From Litoditis marina (lineage: Eukaryota; Nematoda; Chromadorea; Rhabditida; Rhabditidae), in assembly GCA_964036275.1 (NCBI GenBank), contig OZ038434.1:11941259-12005258 (forward strand): a stretch of DNA of 64,000 nt, given 5' to 3'. The position numbers and the translations under genes were made by a program. The notes under the pieces were generated by a model. The model saw only the letters and a program-made list of their open reading frames with translations. It made no database searches and was not told the DNA's origin. Below are positions 35,701 to 47,064 of the stretch, piece after piece. Numbering within the stretch: the stretch's first letter is position 1; the number at the start of each line of letters is the position of its first letter.

Positions 35701-38700
35701 TCCTCATCCCCTCTGTGGTATTCTTCTTCTTTCCCTCCGGAAAAGGAAAACGGTCAGTTTGTTGCCGTAAACGGGAAGTAGAATATGGACTGAATAGAAC
35801 AGAGAATAGTACAGCAAAATATAACTGTTCTCAAATCGATATTAGATTATTTTTCGGATAGAAAAGGATAAAGAATATAAGCTTGAAAGATAGTTCGATA
35901 CCATGGTTGTTGTACACACTTTCAAGATTAAAACTCTGTTAACTTTCAAAGAGTCAAAGTGAATAAGCTGTGAATTTTTGAACATTCAAAATTTCACTGG
36001 TAGAACATTTCATGTTATCATCTTACAGAGATCATGTGTACACCGAAGGAAAAGCGCACAAAGGCAATGTGCTGGAGTTTTTCGACAAACATAAGGAGGA
36101 ACGAAAGGAGGGCAACTTGACACAACGTATGAAAGGTGAAAAAAAAACTTCTACACCCTTTTGTTGCCGTTTGTGGGCTAAAGTAGAAAATTGAACAATT
36201 GGAGGAACAATTTTACAGATCTGTCGTCGAACCCTCATTTTTGTCGTTCATTCGTGGGAACAACAAAAAGGTATGGGACCATATAAACTGCAGTAACCAT
36301 TTAAAGCAGGAAGATTATGTGGACCAATCCCGTGTGAACAGTCCTTTAAAATGCAATTGAAAAATGTAACGCAGTTTAAAGGACTGAAGCGTTGCGATCG
36401 GACCACATGATCGTCCTTCTTTAAAGTTGAAACTGGAAGTTTCGATACTTGTTTTTTAGATTTCGCCGCTTCCTACAAAAAGGTTCTCTCAACTAAGATC
36501 TACACCGGTTCGGTGATCGGAAGGGTACTTGATATTCTCGCCTTCAAGGGATACATGGTATTCATGCCAAAGTATCTGGAGAACCACTTCGGAATACCTC
36601 TCTACAAGGTCCATCAATACATCGGTTAGTCTGTTTTGATATGGAGGTACGGGTTTCTCTAGCAAGCAATCTAATTCTCCACTCAATATTGGAAAGCTAA
36701 ATATAAATTTTGTGGTGGTTTTTCTAATACGCTTCTAAGAAATTGTGTCCGCAACTTTCCAACTTCATGTAGAACTCATAACTTTAGTTCTTAAGTACAC
36801 ACTTCAAAACAGAACAACAGTTTGTAACGCTCTTGCCGCTATTTCTAGAAGAACTTGAAACACAAGAATTTTAGTCGATCTTTCTAAACGGTTTTATATT
36901 TGTAATTCAATGCTTAATTATTCTTTAATTGTTGCAGCTGGTTCGGGTGTGATTGGGTTCGCCCTCGGAATAATGGCTGGGGGTCTGGTGACCCGCCGAC
37001 TGAAGTTCACTGGGAGACAGGCTTCTGTCTTCGTCCTGGCTGTGTCCGCCCTCAACCTGGGGCTCTTCTTCTCGAAGTCATTCATCGCCTGCGAGTCTAT
37101 CGTCAACTCCGTTGGAGTCAACAACAAGTTGGTATTTTGGATAAAAGTTGATTCTAATAAGTAACACGGATAACAACAACAACACCAAAAAGCAGAAAAC
37201 AGAAAGATATGTTAGCGTTCTTGAAAGAATACGAATCATGAATACTAGCACAGAAAATTGGATACAGGCCTGAAACGGAAGATACTTGTTTGAAACTCAC
37301 GTTTCAAGCATCAAATTTAGAATGAGAGTTCAAATAATTTTTGTCGAATAACTGTAGTTGACTTATGTATTGAACATTTCATGATTTAAAACATAAACCT
37401 TTTCAGAGAGTCCCACTACAACTTCACGAAACAGTGCAACTCGGAATGTATGTGTGACGGTGCCAAACTGTATCCTGTATGCGACGTCAAAGGGTGAGTA
37501 CGGACGATGAGCACACATTAGTTGTAGTTTGCTCCGACTGTATCAAAGAAATGTGGCGCGGTCACACTACAAACACAGCAGAACAGAATGACATGACCAT
37601 TCTCACCTGCCCTATAACGTTACTTTTGTTTGCAGTTTCGCCTATTACTCCCCGTGCCACGCTGGCTGTCGCGAAGTGAAACTATGGAATGGAGACTATC
37701 AAAATCTGGTACGTATAATGGCTACGCCTTCACTATATTTACACTTCTAAATAAGGTTATACTTGGTTTTTATAGTCAGACTGCTGTGTGAATACGGTGT
37801 AAATCAGGCGTGGTTTTTCGTATGCTGACCAGATTGCAAGCCAAGACTTCTGTTCACTACGTGTTTATGAGAAGTTCTTCACAACTAATAGTTTTTTTTT
37901 CATGAATCCTTTTGGTTTCGTCTTTCTAGGATGTTATTTCTGGTTTAAATTTGGACGATTATCTGGACCGATTCCGTGTCAACGGTCCTCTAAACTGCAA
38001 TAGAAAAAAGTATTACAGTTTAAAGGACTGAAACGTTGATATTGGACCACATAATCGTCCTTCTTTAACCTTGTACTCGCTTGCAGGAGTTTTCCTCATG
38101 TGAGTGTGTGGATGGTGGGGTTGTGAAGAAGGAGTACTGCCAGGACAACTGTAAATGGCCCACTATCATCTTCTTCACCACAGTTTTCTTCGGAGCAATG
38201 TTCGCTGGAATGGGAGTGGTGCCCAGTATGCTCATCCTACTCAGGTGAGCTGGGACCGAATTGAGGAGTATCTCGGCTTGTCCAGCCGCGTGAAATGAAG
38301 TTCAATGGAAGAAAAGTGGCATTGAACCTATAATTGATCGATCTATTAGAGGGCTCGGATTTATGACTACCACAACAGTACTCAGTTGAATATTTCAGTT
38401 CATCTTGTCACTAAACTCCGATGAACTTTGAACTTTTTTTGAGCAACATTTTGTAAAATAACTATCTCTTTACACTAAACTCGCAACACATGCATCAGTT
38501 CGCACGGAAAAAGGTATCACCAGAACTTTATTTTAGTTTTCAATTATTTCAGGTCGGTTCCCCCAGCAAGTCGATCTATTTCTCTGGGTCTCCAAGGTCT
38601 ACTCGTCTCTCTCTTTGGAACCCTTCCAAGTCCCGTTTTGTGGGGATTCGTAGTGGATAGTGCTTGTCTTGTCTGGGAGAGAGTTAGTTATTTTAGTTGA

Positions 38701-39604
38701 AACCTTTAATTTAATATTAAAAATACCTAGATAACATATCTTGAAAAAATCATCTTGCACAGCTTCTTCTTTAAAGGAACCATTGATTAGAATTAAGTCA
38801 TGTACTCTATGGTTTTCTCCATGATTTTTATTAATTGAATCCTTTCAGTCGTGCCCTGGAAGAAGCGGTTCCTGCTCCATCTATGAACCACACGTTCTGC
38901 GAATGAGGTACGTCTGACCAACCTCTCTTACCGTTAAAACTAACGGTAAAACACTTCTAGAGTGAAAGGTAACTGGTTTGAAACGGATAGTTTTTCACGA
39001 AACGTCGTCGAGGAGCTTCAAACAATTTTTGACTATTGACTTTCATTGCAGAATGCACGTGTTGTACGTGAGTATCCGTTTGGTCTCTTTTGTGACCGAC
39101 ATCTACGTCTGGTACCATGCGAAGGGATTGAAAATCATGGACGAAGAGTCGTTGGATGCAAAACAAGAGGTATCGGGCTGGATATTGATAAAGAATAGGA
39201 AACACTTGATGTGTTTGTAGTTTGATCCCACATTTTAGTCGGAATACGATGGTTGTTGTGTTCTGGCATCAAACTAGACATAATTTATCACACTTGTGAT
39301 AGGCTACCATACAGAAATACTAGTGGACAACGGTTTGCAGGAAGCAATTGTGAATGAATTGGACAGAGAAGTTACGAGATCAAATTATTTGAGACCCACA
39401 ACTATGTTTTCATTATAAACATAACAGGCCTTGTTGTAACGACACTTTTCACATGTTTTACATGATTATGCGTGTAGCTACATGTAATTGTGAACTAGAA
39501 TACTGCATTTTGATTATTATTTCATCGCCAAACTGTTTCAGGTGGCCGATTCTCTGCAGAAGGGGTCAATCGCTCTCGAGTCCATTCCCAGTGCACCCCA
39601 ATAG
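32769..39604 (+). CDS. SLCO: Solute carrier organic anion transporter (OATP/SLCO family), 19 coding exons
   Basis: Exons 32769-32916, 33141-33316, 33594-33731, 33841-33936, 34187-34302, 34546-34618, 34901-35057, 35294-35380, 35623-35752, 36029-36135, 36460-36624, 36938-37127, 37407-37493, 37636-37708, 38087-38244, 38553-38682, 38849-38907, 39052-39169, 39542-39604. Phases all match; 756 aa. The family signature is present at residues 339-350 ([12 protein letters not shown]), with [19 protein letters not shown] after the first membrane segment. A Kazal-like Cys-rich loop (residues about 550-603: CNSECMC, PVCDVKG, SPCHAGC, CECVDGG, YCQDNC) precedes [16 protein letters not shown]. About 12 membrane segments are visible. 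It should carry amphipathic organic anions across the plasma membrane. The loop between the third and fourth segments is long (about 160 residues) and rich in N-X-S/T sites. A potential 3' splice site ends at 32767, so the ATG may follow a spliced 5' UTR; extra N-terminal exons are possible. Confidence 0.95.
33992..34090. mobile_element. Diverged family C element in SLCO intron 4
   Basis: Begins ATCCCAACCTACGTCTCG and contains CAAAATAGTGCGCAAAGCGAGAAACG near the right, resembling the 31799 and 48071 elements. The right terminal repeat is not clear. Confidence 0.45.
35533..35612. repeat. CT-rich low-complexity tract before SLCO exon 9
   Basis: A long run of TCTC and CCCTCTC units directly upstream of the exon at 35623. 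It doubles as an unusually long pyrimidine tract for that 3' splice site. Confidence 0.8.
36300..36425. mobile_element. Family B TTAA-type foldback element in SLCO intron 10
   Basis: TTTAAAGCAGGAAGATTATG at the left and CATGATCGTCCTTCTTTAAA at the right, with the central GCAGTTTAAAGGACTG shared by the family. TTAA lies at both ends. It ends 34 bases before the exon at 36460. Confidence 0.85.
37945..38068. mobile_element. Family B TTAA-type foldback element in SLCO intron 14
   Basis: TTAAATTTGGACGATTATCTGG at the left, CCACATAATCGTCCTTCTTTAA at the right, and central CAGTTTAAAGGACTGAAACG. It ends 18 bases before the exon at 38087, so it lies within or next to the branch-point region. Confidence 0.85.
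39213..39279. mobile_element. Family D miniature element in SLCO intron 18
   Basis: TTTGTAGTTTGATCCCAC at the left and GCATCAAACTAGACA at the right; the right end is diverged from the family consensus GATCAAACTACA. Confidence 0.6.
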
Positions 39605-40122
39605 ACGATTATTGATCTCTCTTATTCTCTCTCAATTATATTTTCTTCAAAAATACTCTCTCTCTTATTTTCTCCCAATATTATTACCTTTTGACACGAA
39701 ATTTGCGGCTCCAACCACAAGTAACAATATGGATGTTTTTTGCTTTTAAGGAGTTTTGCCTCTATCACTAAAAAGGGTTGAGTTCAAACTTGAATCAAGA
39801 AAGCTAACCTGCTTTGTTTTTTACTGTAAGTAATGTTCATTCTCAATTAATTCCCATGTGATTGTTGAACGAATTAGAAAAGTACGTCTTCTTGTAGTTT
39901 GTTTATTGTACGTTGTACTTTGTACTGATTTTGTAATCTCGCCGCCTTTAGCTTACGGTTATTTTTTGGTGTTGACTTCGAGAAAAATATTCGCCATTAA
40001 GTTCGCATTTTCTGACCTGATCCCCATACGAGTATTTCAACTAATATTTTTCAGTTTTTCACATGCTTAAAAGTGCCTGAATTTTTTTTATGTACATAGC
40101 ATGCTTTTTGCAAGGCAGTTAC

Positions 40123-40128
40123 AATAAA
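40123..40128 (+). terminator. Candidate polyadenylation signal for SLCO
   Basis: AATAAA about 520 bases after the SLCO stop codon, a plausible 3' UTR length. Not proven. Confidence 0.4.
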
Positions 40129-40235
40129 CTTTACAATAATAATTATTTTATTCAATTTTTGTTCGGGAAAATATATTTAGGCGATTCCTACTTGGACCCT
40201 ACAGGGACTATACGTCACATCCCCAACTCAGCAGT

Positions 40236-40378
40236 GGTAGGCTTGAACAGTGAACACTATACTAGAAGTAAATCGAATAGTCACATGAATTTACCACGCG
40301 CACGTTGTCATTGCACGTTTCTCACTTCTGCTGTGTTTAACATGTTTCACGTGACTAAAATTAACTAATAGTATAATC
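40236..40378 (+). mobile_element. Family F repeat, copy 3
   Basis: Contains CACATGAATTTACCACG, GTCATTGCACGTTTCTCA, TTCTGCTGTGTTTAACATG and TTTCACGTGACT in the same order and spacing as the copy at 10441. Confidence 0.7.
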
Positions 40379-41287
40379 AAGATTCACCTTTTCTCGTTTC
40401 GCTTGTGAACCAAAATTTTTGTTTCGCTCGGAACTAACCATTTCTCGAAAGGAACGACTTCATTCTTAGGTAAACTACTTCAAAATAGCCCCGAGACAAG
40501 GCAATAGGTATGACTCTCCGATCGGCGATCGGTCGTGAATAGTACGTTTATCGAATATTTTTATAAAACTTTACATCTGGAACAGAAAAATGATCATGAA
40601 CTTCTTAATTTATATTTCTATGATAGTCCCCAAATATTTTATGTGGAGGTCATATTCGTCATTTCTGTCTAAAAACAAGTAGGAAAGATGTAGTTAGTTA
40701 ATTACCTTTTCTGATTCGCAGTAAACCTTAATTGCCTTTTCACGTGAACCATGGTCCAATGAGCATTGTGGTGCAATTAGCACTTATAGTTCTTGTGAGA
40801 ACTCGACACTGCTGCTTTTTGGGTCAGTTCAACGTGTATGCAGTCAGTGGCGACTGTTAGACTGGTTCCGACTTGTCGTAATTTCTCTCTTTTGTATGTA
40901 ATTCTCAAACTCTATCTATCTTTGTGTGTTTCCCAACTAATTTCTCTCTGACCATTTGGAGAATCCCGGAGTGTGATTTTCATAAATCCTGCAATTGATT
41001 TCACAGAATTTACACGTTTTTCACGTAAAATTGAGCGAAACGTGTTCGGATTCATAACATAGGAGCGAAGCAGTATTTTCAACTACACGTCAACAACGCT
41101 TTCAAATCTCATGCAAATCTCACCAGTACTAGCAAATACGTAGTTCGCATCATTATATTCCTAGAACTGTTAAAATTGACGTCGTGCTAAAACTTTGCAG
41201 TATTCATTTCAATCTTCTTTTTTGGGCTTTCTCGAAACGGTGTTGTTTCTTAAATTTTGGTCTGAACTCGATCCTTTTTCCAGAACC

Positions 41288-44200
41288 ATGCAAATCGCCA
41301 ATGTGAAGACTGAGAAGGATTCGTATGAGTCTCTACCACGTGAGTTTCTCTCAAATTCACCATTCTATGTATGTTTAACTAGTTGGGAAATTTAGAGCCT
41401 TTGTAAGTGCGCGGCGTTTTGAGTTTTTTTGTAAATGTTAATCCACGTAAAACGCCATGAAACCTCATTAGTGAAGTGTCGATCGTTGTACTGTAGTCAT
41501 ATATATGCTCGTTCAATGTCTACTTTTCTGTTCATCATGGTTTCGATTATTGTTTTCATTTTGCTCAAATTCAGTTGGTTCTCATTTACGTTCTGTTTGT
41601 CTATGTATCTCACATGCTTGCATGTATATAAATCAATCAATCAATCAAAATCAATTAGTGATATACCTCAAGATGTAGTCCAAAGATTATGTGTGCAATT
41701 CAATTCTACTGACAGTAGTCTTCCTATCCTTTGCAGTGTTGTCTCAGCCGTCCAGATCGTGCATGCCTGTTTGATTATGGTTCGGTGTTTTCATATTTCT
41801 ATTGCAATGTATAATTTTTGCGAAAACAAGCCTAAACCAAACAGAAAAACCAAATCTGAACTATTTATGAGTGATTATGCCGAAGTTGTTTCACATTGAA
41901 CTGTAATGTGTTTCCTTCTAGCCACCCTCCCTCCTCGTCCTGCGCGTCGCATGAGACCTTCCCAGCTGAGCAGTGGATTCCGAGACATTTTCGACCCGAC
42001 TCCCAACATTTTCTCACGTCAGTCCAACACATATGCGTTCACTACGTAGCCAATGTGATTGAAACTTTTTTGTAGTTTCTAGCCGCCAGTCGAACTGAAT
42101 AAGAATAATGTTTTAAAAAGTTCCGAATTGATCCCAATTTAAAACTCCTAACCCCCGACTTTATTTTAAGAATTGAGTTATATCTAATACAGTGTGTGCT
42201 AGTCAATTCGGTTTACAATAGAAAGCTCATAATCTTAGAGAATCCGCTTGTTCAACTATCTATGTTTTTTTTCATTTTAGGTATTCCCTACCTGTCATTT
42301 CACTAGTACAAATTTACAGAGCTACCTCTGAATGACTGTCATTTGAATGCGTCCGCCACCAGAGATCTCATCTTTTCAGCTGATCTTGGTTGGTTTTAAT
42401 AGAGTGGCTTGATTTTCAAAGTAAAAGTGTTCGCATCATTGTGGTTCTATTAGAACATTGTGGCGATCAAAAGTACTATGATTCTTGCCTAAACAGCAGA
42501 ATAAGATCGGAATTTCACTTTTATTTCGAAAGATTGGTATAAGATCAGTATCTTGGATGGTTACTTCTCAAAACTAGACTTGATGTTCCAGTGAACCGCC
42601 AGGGAGCAGCTTCTGCGGCGTCAAACCGAAGTCGGAGAAGTGGTAGCAAAAACTCTTCCCCTATGCTTTTCGGAGGTATTTTGTTTGGAACGACTTGTAC
42701 TTGTAATTTTGCTCACGGAGTAGGCGTTCTGTATGGGTTTTTCTCTGTTTTTTGGTGAACTCTGCGTCAGAAAGCTGGTTCCTATGTGTTATGTTGGAGC
42801 AAAAGTTGGAGCGAGGCAAATGTTTATGTATTCGTAGTTTGATCCGACACACTTTAAACGAAGTTTGAGTATTATGCTCTGTTGAGAACTACAACATGGA
42901 TTCTGTCGCTTCTTAAATTCCCTTATTAGAATTTTTCATTTTATTAAATAATTGAAACACCATTCCAGGTGTTCCAACGACATCTCCAGCCGTACAAAAT
43001 ACAAAGAATTTCATCAAACTCGAAGCTGCCTCCCCAGCACGTAGGTTTCACAATAGGACAAATAGCAATTATTAATGTCTTCATTTGAACTTCTCCGAAA
43101 GAAAGAACAGTATAGTTTACAGTGTTTACAAAATCACGTTTTCTGTTTAGAGATGTGGTATACTCTGTTTCACCAATCGATGTCCTTCTACAGTAATCCG
43201 TCGAATTTTCAGGGGGCTTTTTCTAACGAATGATTCAATATTTCGTTTTCAAACGTTTATAGTTTGTAGTAGTAAAGGTTCAGAAGACACTACCAGAATT
43301 TCAATAAAATCCAAAAAGCCAAAATAGAAAACTTTGACCTGGAAATTTGAGCATATTACTGTAGGGGGTTATAGGCGAGTGGAACGAACTATAAGTATTT
43401 TTCACTTCGCACAGTTTCACATAGCTCATGTGGACATAACTAATCAACTTTAGTAAGTTTTTGTTACCCTTATTGATTTCTGTATATTATTAATGATGAT
43501 ATTTCTAGCTCCTCCTCCGAAACCCGACTACACTGAGGTCGAGTGTTCTTGCGCAGTTGAGGATTCTCCTCCTCGTTAGTTTTCTCTTTCTCAAAACAAA
43601 GTTATCTGAAAAATGAATATTTTAGTAGAATTTAATATTCACACCGGAAGCGCCTAGAATAAATCAAAACTTTGTTGAATCAACTGAAACTGACAGAAGC
43701 GTTTATTTTAGCTGAAAACTCGGAGTCTGAGTTAAAAAAACTGTTTCGCATCAAACTACAATTAAATACCAGGTCTAGTAATTCTGATGTTTACAAAAAG
43801 GTTCCAAAAAGAAGAATGATAATGAACAATCTGTGATAATAGGTTTGGTTTGTCTCTCGAAAGTGAAACTGTTCCAGCTCCCCTACCACCCGTAGATTAC
43901 GAGGCGGCAGCTGGAGCACCGGAGGACAACGAAGATGTTCAAGAGGACTCACCTCGTGAGTTTGATTTTTATACCATCATATTCACCGTAGAACATACAA
44001 ACGCTAACAGCAGCATTGATTGGTCTCTTTTCGAATTTGTACTGTGACGGTATAACCGTACTTATCTCTTCCCGGTCTCTTTCCGCTTTGTAATTGACTT
44101 AACAATTCGAAAATTTTGTTTCTCAACAAAATCAGAACCGAACTTATTTGTGTACACTTACCCTTCTGAACACGTGAGGAACGCTGTAGATGAATTCTTA

Positions 44201-46960
44201 ATAACATGTGATAATGAATATCTGAAGCTCTATCTCGGTTTAACCTCAAGTTGTTCCAGCTCCGTTGCCACCAGCCGACTACCGAGATTCGGCAGAAGTA
44301 CCACCACTAGAAGAGACACCGCCTCAACAACAACAAAGTAAGTGTTGATTAGTTTCTTATCTAGATTCATACAGTTTTGCATTAGCACTTCAACTTTTGT
44401 ATATTTCTTGTATTCTATACACATAATCTATTTGCGGTTCTTAAACAATGTTCATGGGATTCTCTTAGGGAAAGTTGGCTTTTTATCGAAACAACTGCTC
44501 TCAATGGTTCTTTTTTTATTGATATATCGACTTTGTTCAGTTGTGACCGTATCCAGCCAGCTAAGCAATGCTTCGTCTTTGGCCGCTTCGGCAGATCTGG
44601 CATTCATCGAGTCAGTCAACGGTATGTTCGGACAGAATTATTATAATCATGATGTAGATTATTCATTATAAGATGTTTTACATTCAAAACAAATCTAACT
44701 TGTAGACTGTAATCGAGATGCCATTTGAGTTGTGACCGTGAGGTTAGTGCGTGTAATACAAATAACACAGTAGTCCAGCTGAAAGTGGAAATTTTTTTGT
44801 TTTGTTGTAACTTTCAAGTTTTGAGCATGTAATATCAGAGATATATTTTCTATAAACAGAGTTGAGGTATTTGAGAATATTAGTTCATTTCAGATACGAC
44901 CATCACCGAATCCATAACAGATGAGGCTGTTCTGATAGAAGACGCCTCCATGGAACCGGAAGACTCGTTCGATGGTCAGTGAGGTTGAAAGGAACAAAAT
45001 GTTTTTTTTTGAGTTCCTGATAGCAAGTGCAAATAATGTTGTTATCTCAAAACAGTGACCGAGCCAAGATTGGTAACTAATGGCAGCTTTCGCAGATTCA
45101 GAGAAAACAATTTGTAACAATATATTTATATAGAGGAACATGTTGCTAAACGTTGTCGAGAAAATTTGTTAGAAGAAGCAGTTGTGTGTTTATGAATTTT
45201 CGAGTAATTTCTACTGATTTCAGTTTTGTTTCATATTTCTCTCTATGAAAAGTCATTTCAATGTTTCAGCCCCGTTTCCCGGAATCGGGATACCTGTTTT
45301 CAACATCATTCCTGCTCAACAAGATACTTTTGTCGTCGTGCCGAGACAGGTTGAGGAGTCCATTCCACCTCAGGAAGAAACTGTCCCACAGCAAATAGTC
45401 ACCGATACAGTACCCCCGCAGGAGGAAACCGTTGCACATGCAGAAGTTTGTGCTACAGTACCCCCACAGGAAGAGACTGCGCCACAACAGGAGGAAGTTG
45501 ATACCTTACCCCCTCAAGAAGAAACAGTTGCACCGTCGAAAGTCACCGCCGATACAGTACCTCTTCAGGAAGAGACCGCTCCACCCATGGAAACGCAATA
45601 CGATTCGATTCCAGAGGAAGACGAATCTATTCTTCTGGAAACACCACCACGTGAGTTGACTTGGTTATAGGGTTGTTAATCGAGTTCAAAATTTCGAGTT
45701 TTGAGTTCGACTTTTTTCAAGTCAAGTAGAGTCGAGTTTTGAGTTCGACTATAACAACCCTACTTGGTTATCATATTGTTTCACCCGACACAGTGTTGAG
45801 AGAGCAAGTCGTGGCCATGATTAGGTCGAAGTTCATGTGCACAGACGAAGTGGAACTGAACTACAAAGAATATATTCAAAGAATTTTTATCTGAGCGAGC
45901 GAAACGAATGTTTACACGATTGTGTGCGTTTCTTCCAGTTTCGTATGTCTGTTAGAAATAATGTGAAGCCTTAAGATTTTTGTGCTCTGTTTATAAGAAA
46001 GTTGTTTCAGCTCGCCCTTTGCGTCGAAACAAAGTGTACTATCCGGATAGAACCGTCATGGAGTCAAGTGAGTTCTACTACAACCTTTTTTCTTCATTGA
46101 CATTTTCATGAAATTATCCCTTTCCAATTCATTTTTTGCTTATTGCTCACCTTAATTCTATCATAATTTTTGTTTCTCGGCGATTTCTTATCATTGTGAG
46201 ATTGGGCAAAGGTCTTACTTAGTGGTAAACAAGTAATCAAAGAACAAATTCACGAACTTCCGGCTCTGAAATGTTTGGAAGGATTGGTTCGAAATTAGAA
46301 AAAAACTGTTCTACCGACATTTCGTCTTTATAACTTTTTGATAGAGCACAATGTCTAGCAAAATGTACAAAACAAAACACAATAGTATGATAAAAATAAA
46401 AAGTGCGAAGGTAGTAAGCAATCTCGTTCATTTCTTATGGTTCAATGTTTGATTCTATTTCATTTGAATGTTTCAGGATGCTCCACTCGATCTGAAGTCG
46501 ATTTGGTGTCCACTCCCATCAGATTCGGATATCCGAGGGACAAGAACTATAGATGCACGCCGTACCCAAAACAGAACCGCCGCGTAGTTAATGACAGGGT
46601 ACATTTGTAGTATTTATGCCGTTTCATTATAATATTTATTATAACAGAAGTTTTAATGAGAAACTTTGAAGATTTCCTTTTCTGTTAAGAGCCAATATAG
46701 ACTGATATCGCTGCCCTTGTATGATGTGTGGCAAAAGGATTTGTAGTTTGACCCCTCTGCATTCGAAATTTCAAATTGAGTATCTGCTGTGTAGACCAAC
46801 ACATGTACATAAAACTACAAATCGGTTATGTCCACCCTATTTACCAAGTAGTTTTTAGAACCACGTGGACGTGACCTCCCTCCCCGCCCCCACCTTCTAC
46901 AGTACTCGACAAGAACACGATCTCATGGAGGCAGTATGGACAGTTCTAGTCGGGAAATAA
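41288..46960 (+). CDS. Unrecognised proline/glutamate-rich disordered protein built from phase-1 symmetric exons
   Basis: Exons 41288-41339, 41922-42017, 42592-42675, 42969-43040, 43509-43574, 43878-43955, 44260-44337, 44541-44621, 44894-44974, 45270-45650, 46011-46067, 46477-46598, 46859-46960; 449 aa. I do not recognise the family. Exons 2-11 are all multiples of three with phase-1 borders, so any can be skipped or repeated without a frameshift. Exons 5, 6 and 7 encode related starts (PPPPKPDY, PPLPPVDY, PPLPPADY) and look like exon duplicates. Exon 10 encodes five 16-17 residue repeats opening PPQEET (residues about 261-342). The C-terminus (residues about 376-449) is different: basic and Tyr/Arg-rich, with RFGYPRDKNYRC, LPAPTFYSTRQEHDLMEAVW. 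No signal peptide, membrane segment or known domain is visible. A scaffold or cytoskeletal linker is possible but is a guess. The start is uncertain: a 3' splice site ends at 41283, so upstream exons may exist. Confidence 0.75.
41600..41655 (+). mobile_element. 3' tail of a retroposon-like repeat (TCAA)n
   Basis: CTCACATGCTTGCATGTATA followed by AAATCAATCAATCAATC. A near-identical tail occurs at 63516-63549. A shared tail that ends in a variable short tandem repeat is typical of the 3' ends of some LINE and SINE elements (inference). Confidence 0.55.
42834..42893. mobile_element. Family D remnant
   Basis: CGTAGTTTGATCCGACACAC at the left and GAACTACAAC at the right; a diverged or shortened family D copy between exons 3 and 4 of the proline/glutamate-rich gene. 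Confidence 0.5.
43159..43393 (+). mobile_element. Family A miniature element, full copy (235 bp)
   Basis: TATACTCTGTTTCACCAATC at the left and GAGTGGAACGAACTATA at the right, with the shared AACTTTGACCTGGAA core. Lies between exons 4 and 5 of the proline/glutamate-rich gene. Confidence 0.87.
45365..45610 (+). repeat. Coding minisatellite, five units of 48-51 bp
   Basis: Five consecutive units encode PPQEETV or a close variant, then about ten variable residues rich in Val, Ala, Gln and Thr. Units are 16, 16, 16, 17 and 17 residues long. All indels between units are multiples of three, so the frame is kept. Part of exon 10 of the proline/glutamate-rich gene. Confidence 0.9.
45668..45762. mobile_element. 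hAT-like miniature element (95 bp)
   Basis: Ends TAGGGTTGTTA and TAACAACCCTA, flanked by a perfect 8-bp duplication CTTGGTTA (45660-45667 and 45763-45770). The interior has the same AATCGAGTTCAAAATTTCGAG and GTCGAG strings as the 472-bp copy at 17544. It starts only 18 bases after the end of exon 10 of the host gene. Confidence 0.93.
46741..46822. mobile_element. Family D remnant
   Basis: TTGTAGTTTGACCCC at the left and AAAACTACAAATC at the right, in the last intron of the proline/glutamate-rich gene and ending 36 bases before the last exon. Confidence 0.5.
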
Positions 46961-47041
46961 TAAGAAGAACATCATTATATTGTTAATGTTATATGTTTCT
47001 TATAAGATAAATATTATTAATACATCGTGTATTCGACATTG

Positions 47042-47047
47042 AATAAA
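47042..47047 (+). terminator. Candidate polyadenylation signal for the proline/glutamate-rich gene
   Basis: AATAAA 82 bases after the stop codon, which gives a normal short 3' UTR. Confidence 0.6.
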
Positions 47048-47064
47048 TATTATTTTTACCAGAA

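Larger units (their letters stand above)
39605..41283 (+). other. SLCO 3' UTR and intergenic DNA
   Basis: Contains a plausible polyadenylation signal for SLCO at 40123-40128 (AATAAA) and a family F repeat at 40236-40378. Nothing else recognisable; short frames only. Confidence 0.5.

Noticed and set aside
42282..42308. Alternative terminal exon of the proline/glutamate-rich gene (a 3' splice site with a frame-compatible short end to a stop)
   Set aside because: It would give only about eight residues before a stop, and the full chain to 46960 is phase-consistent; possible but unsupported.
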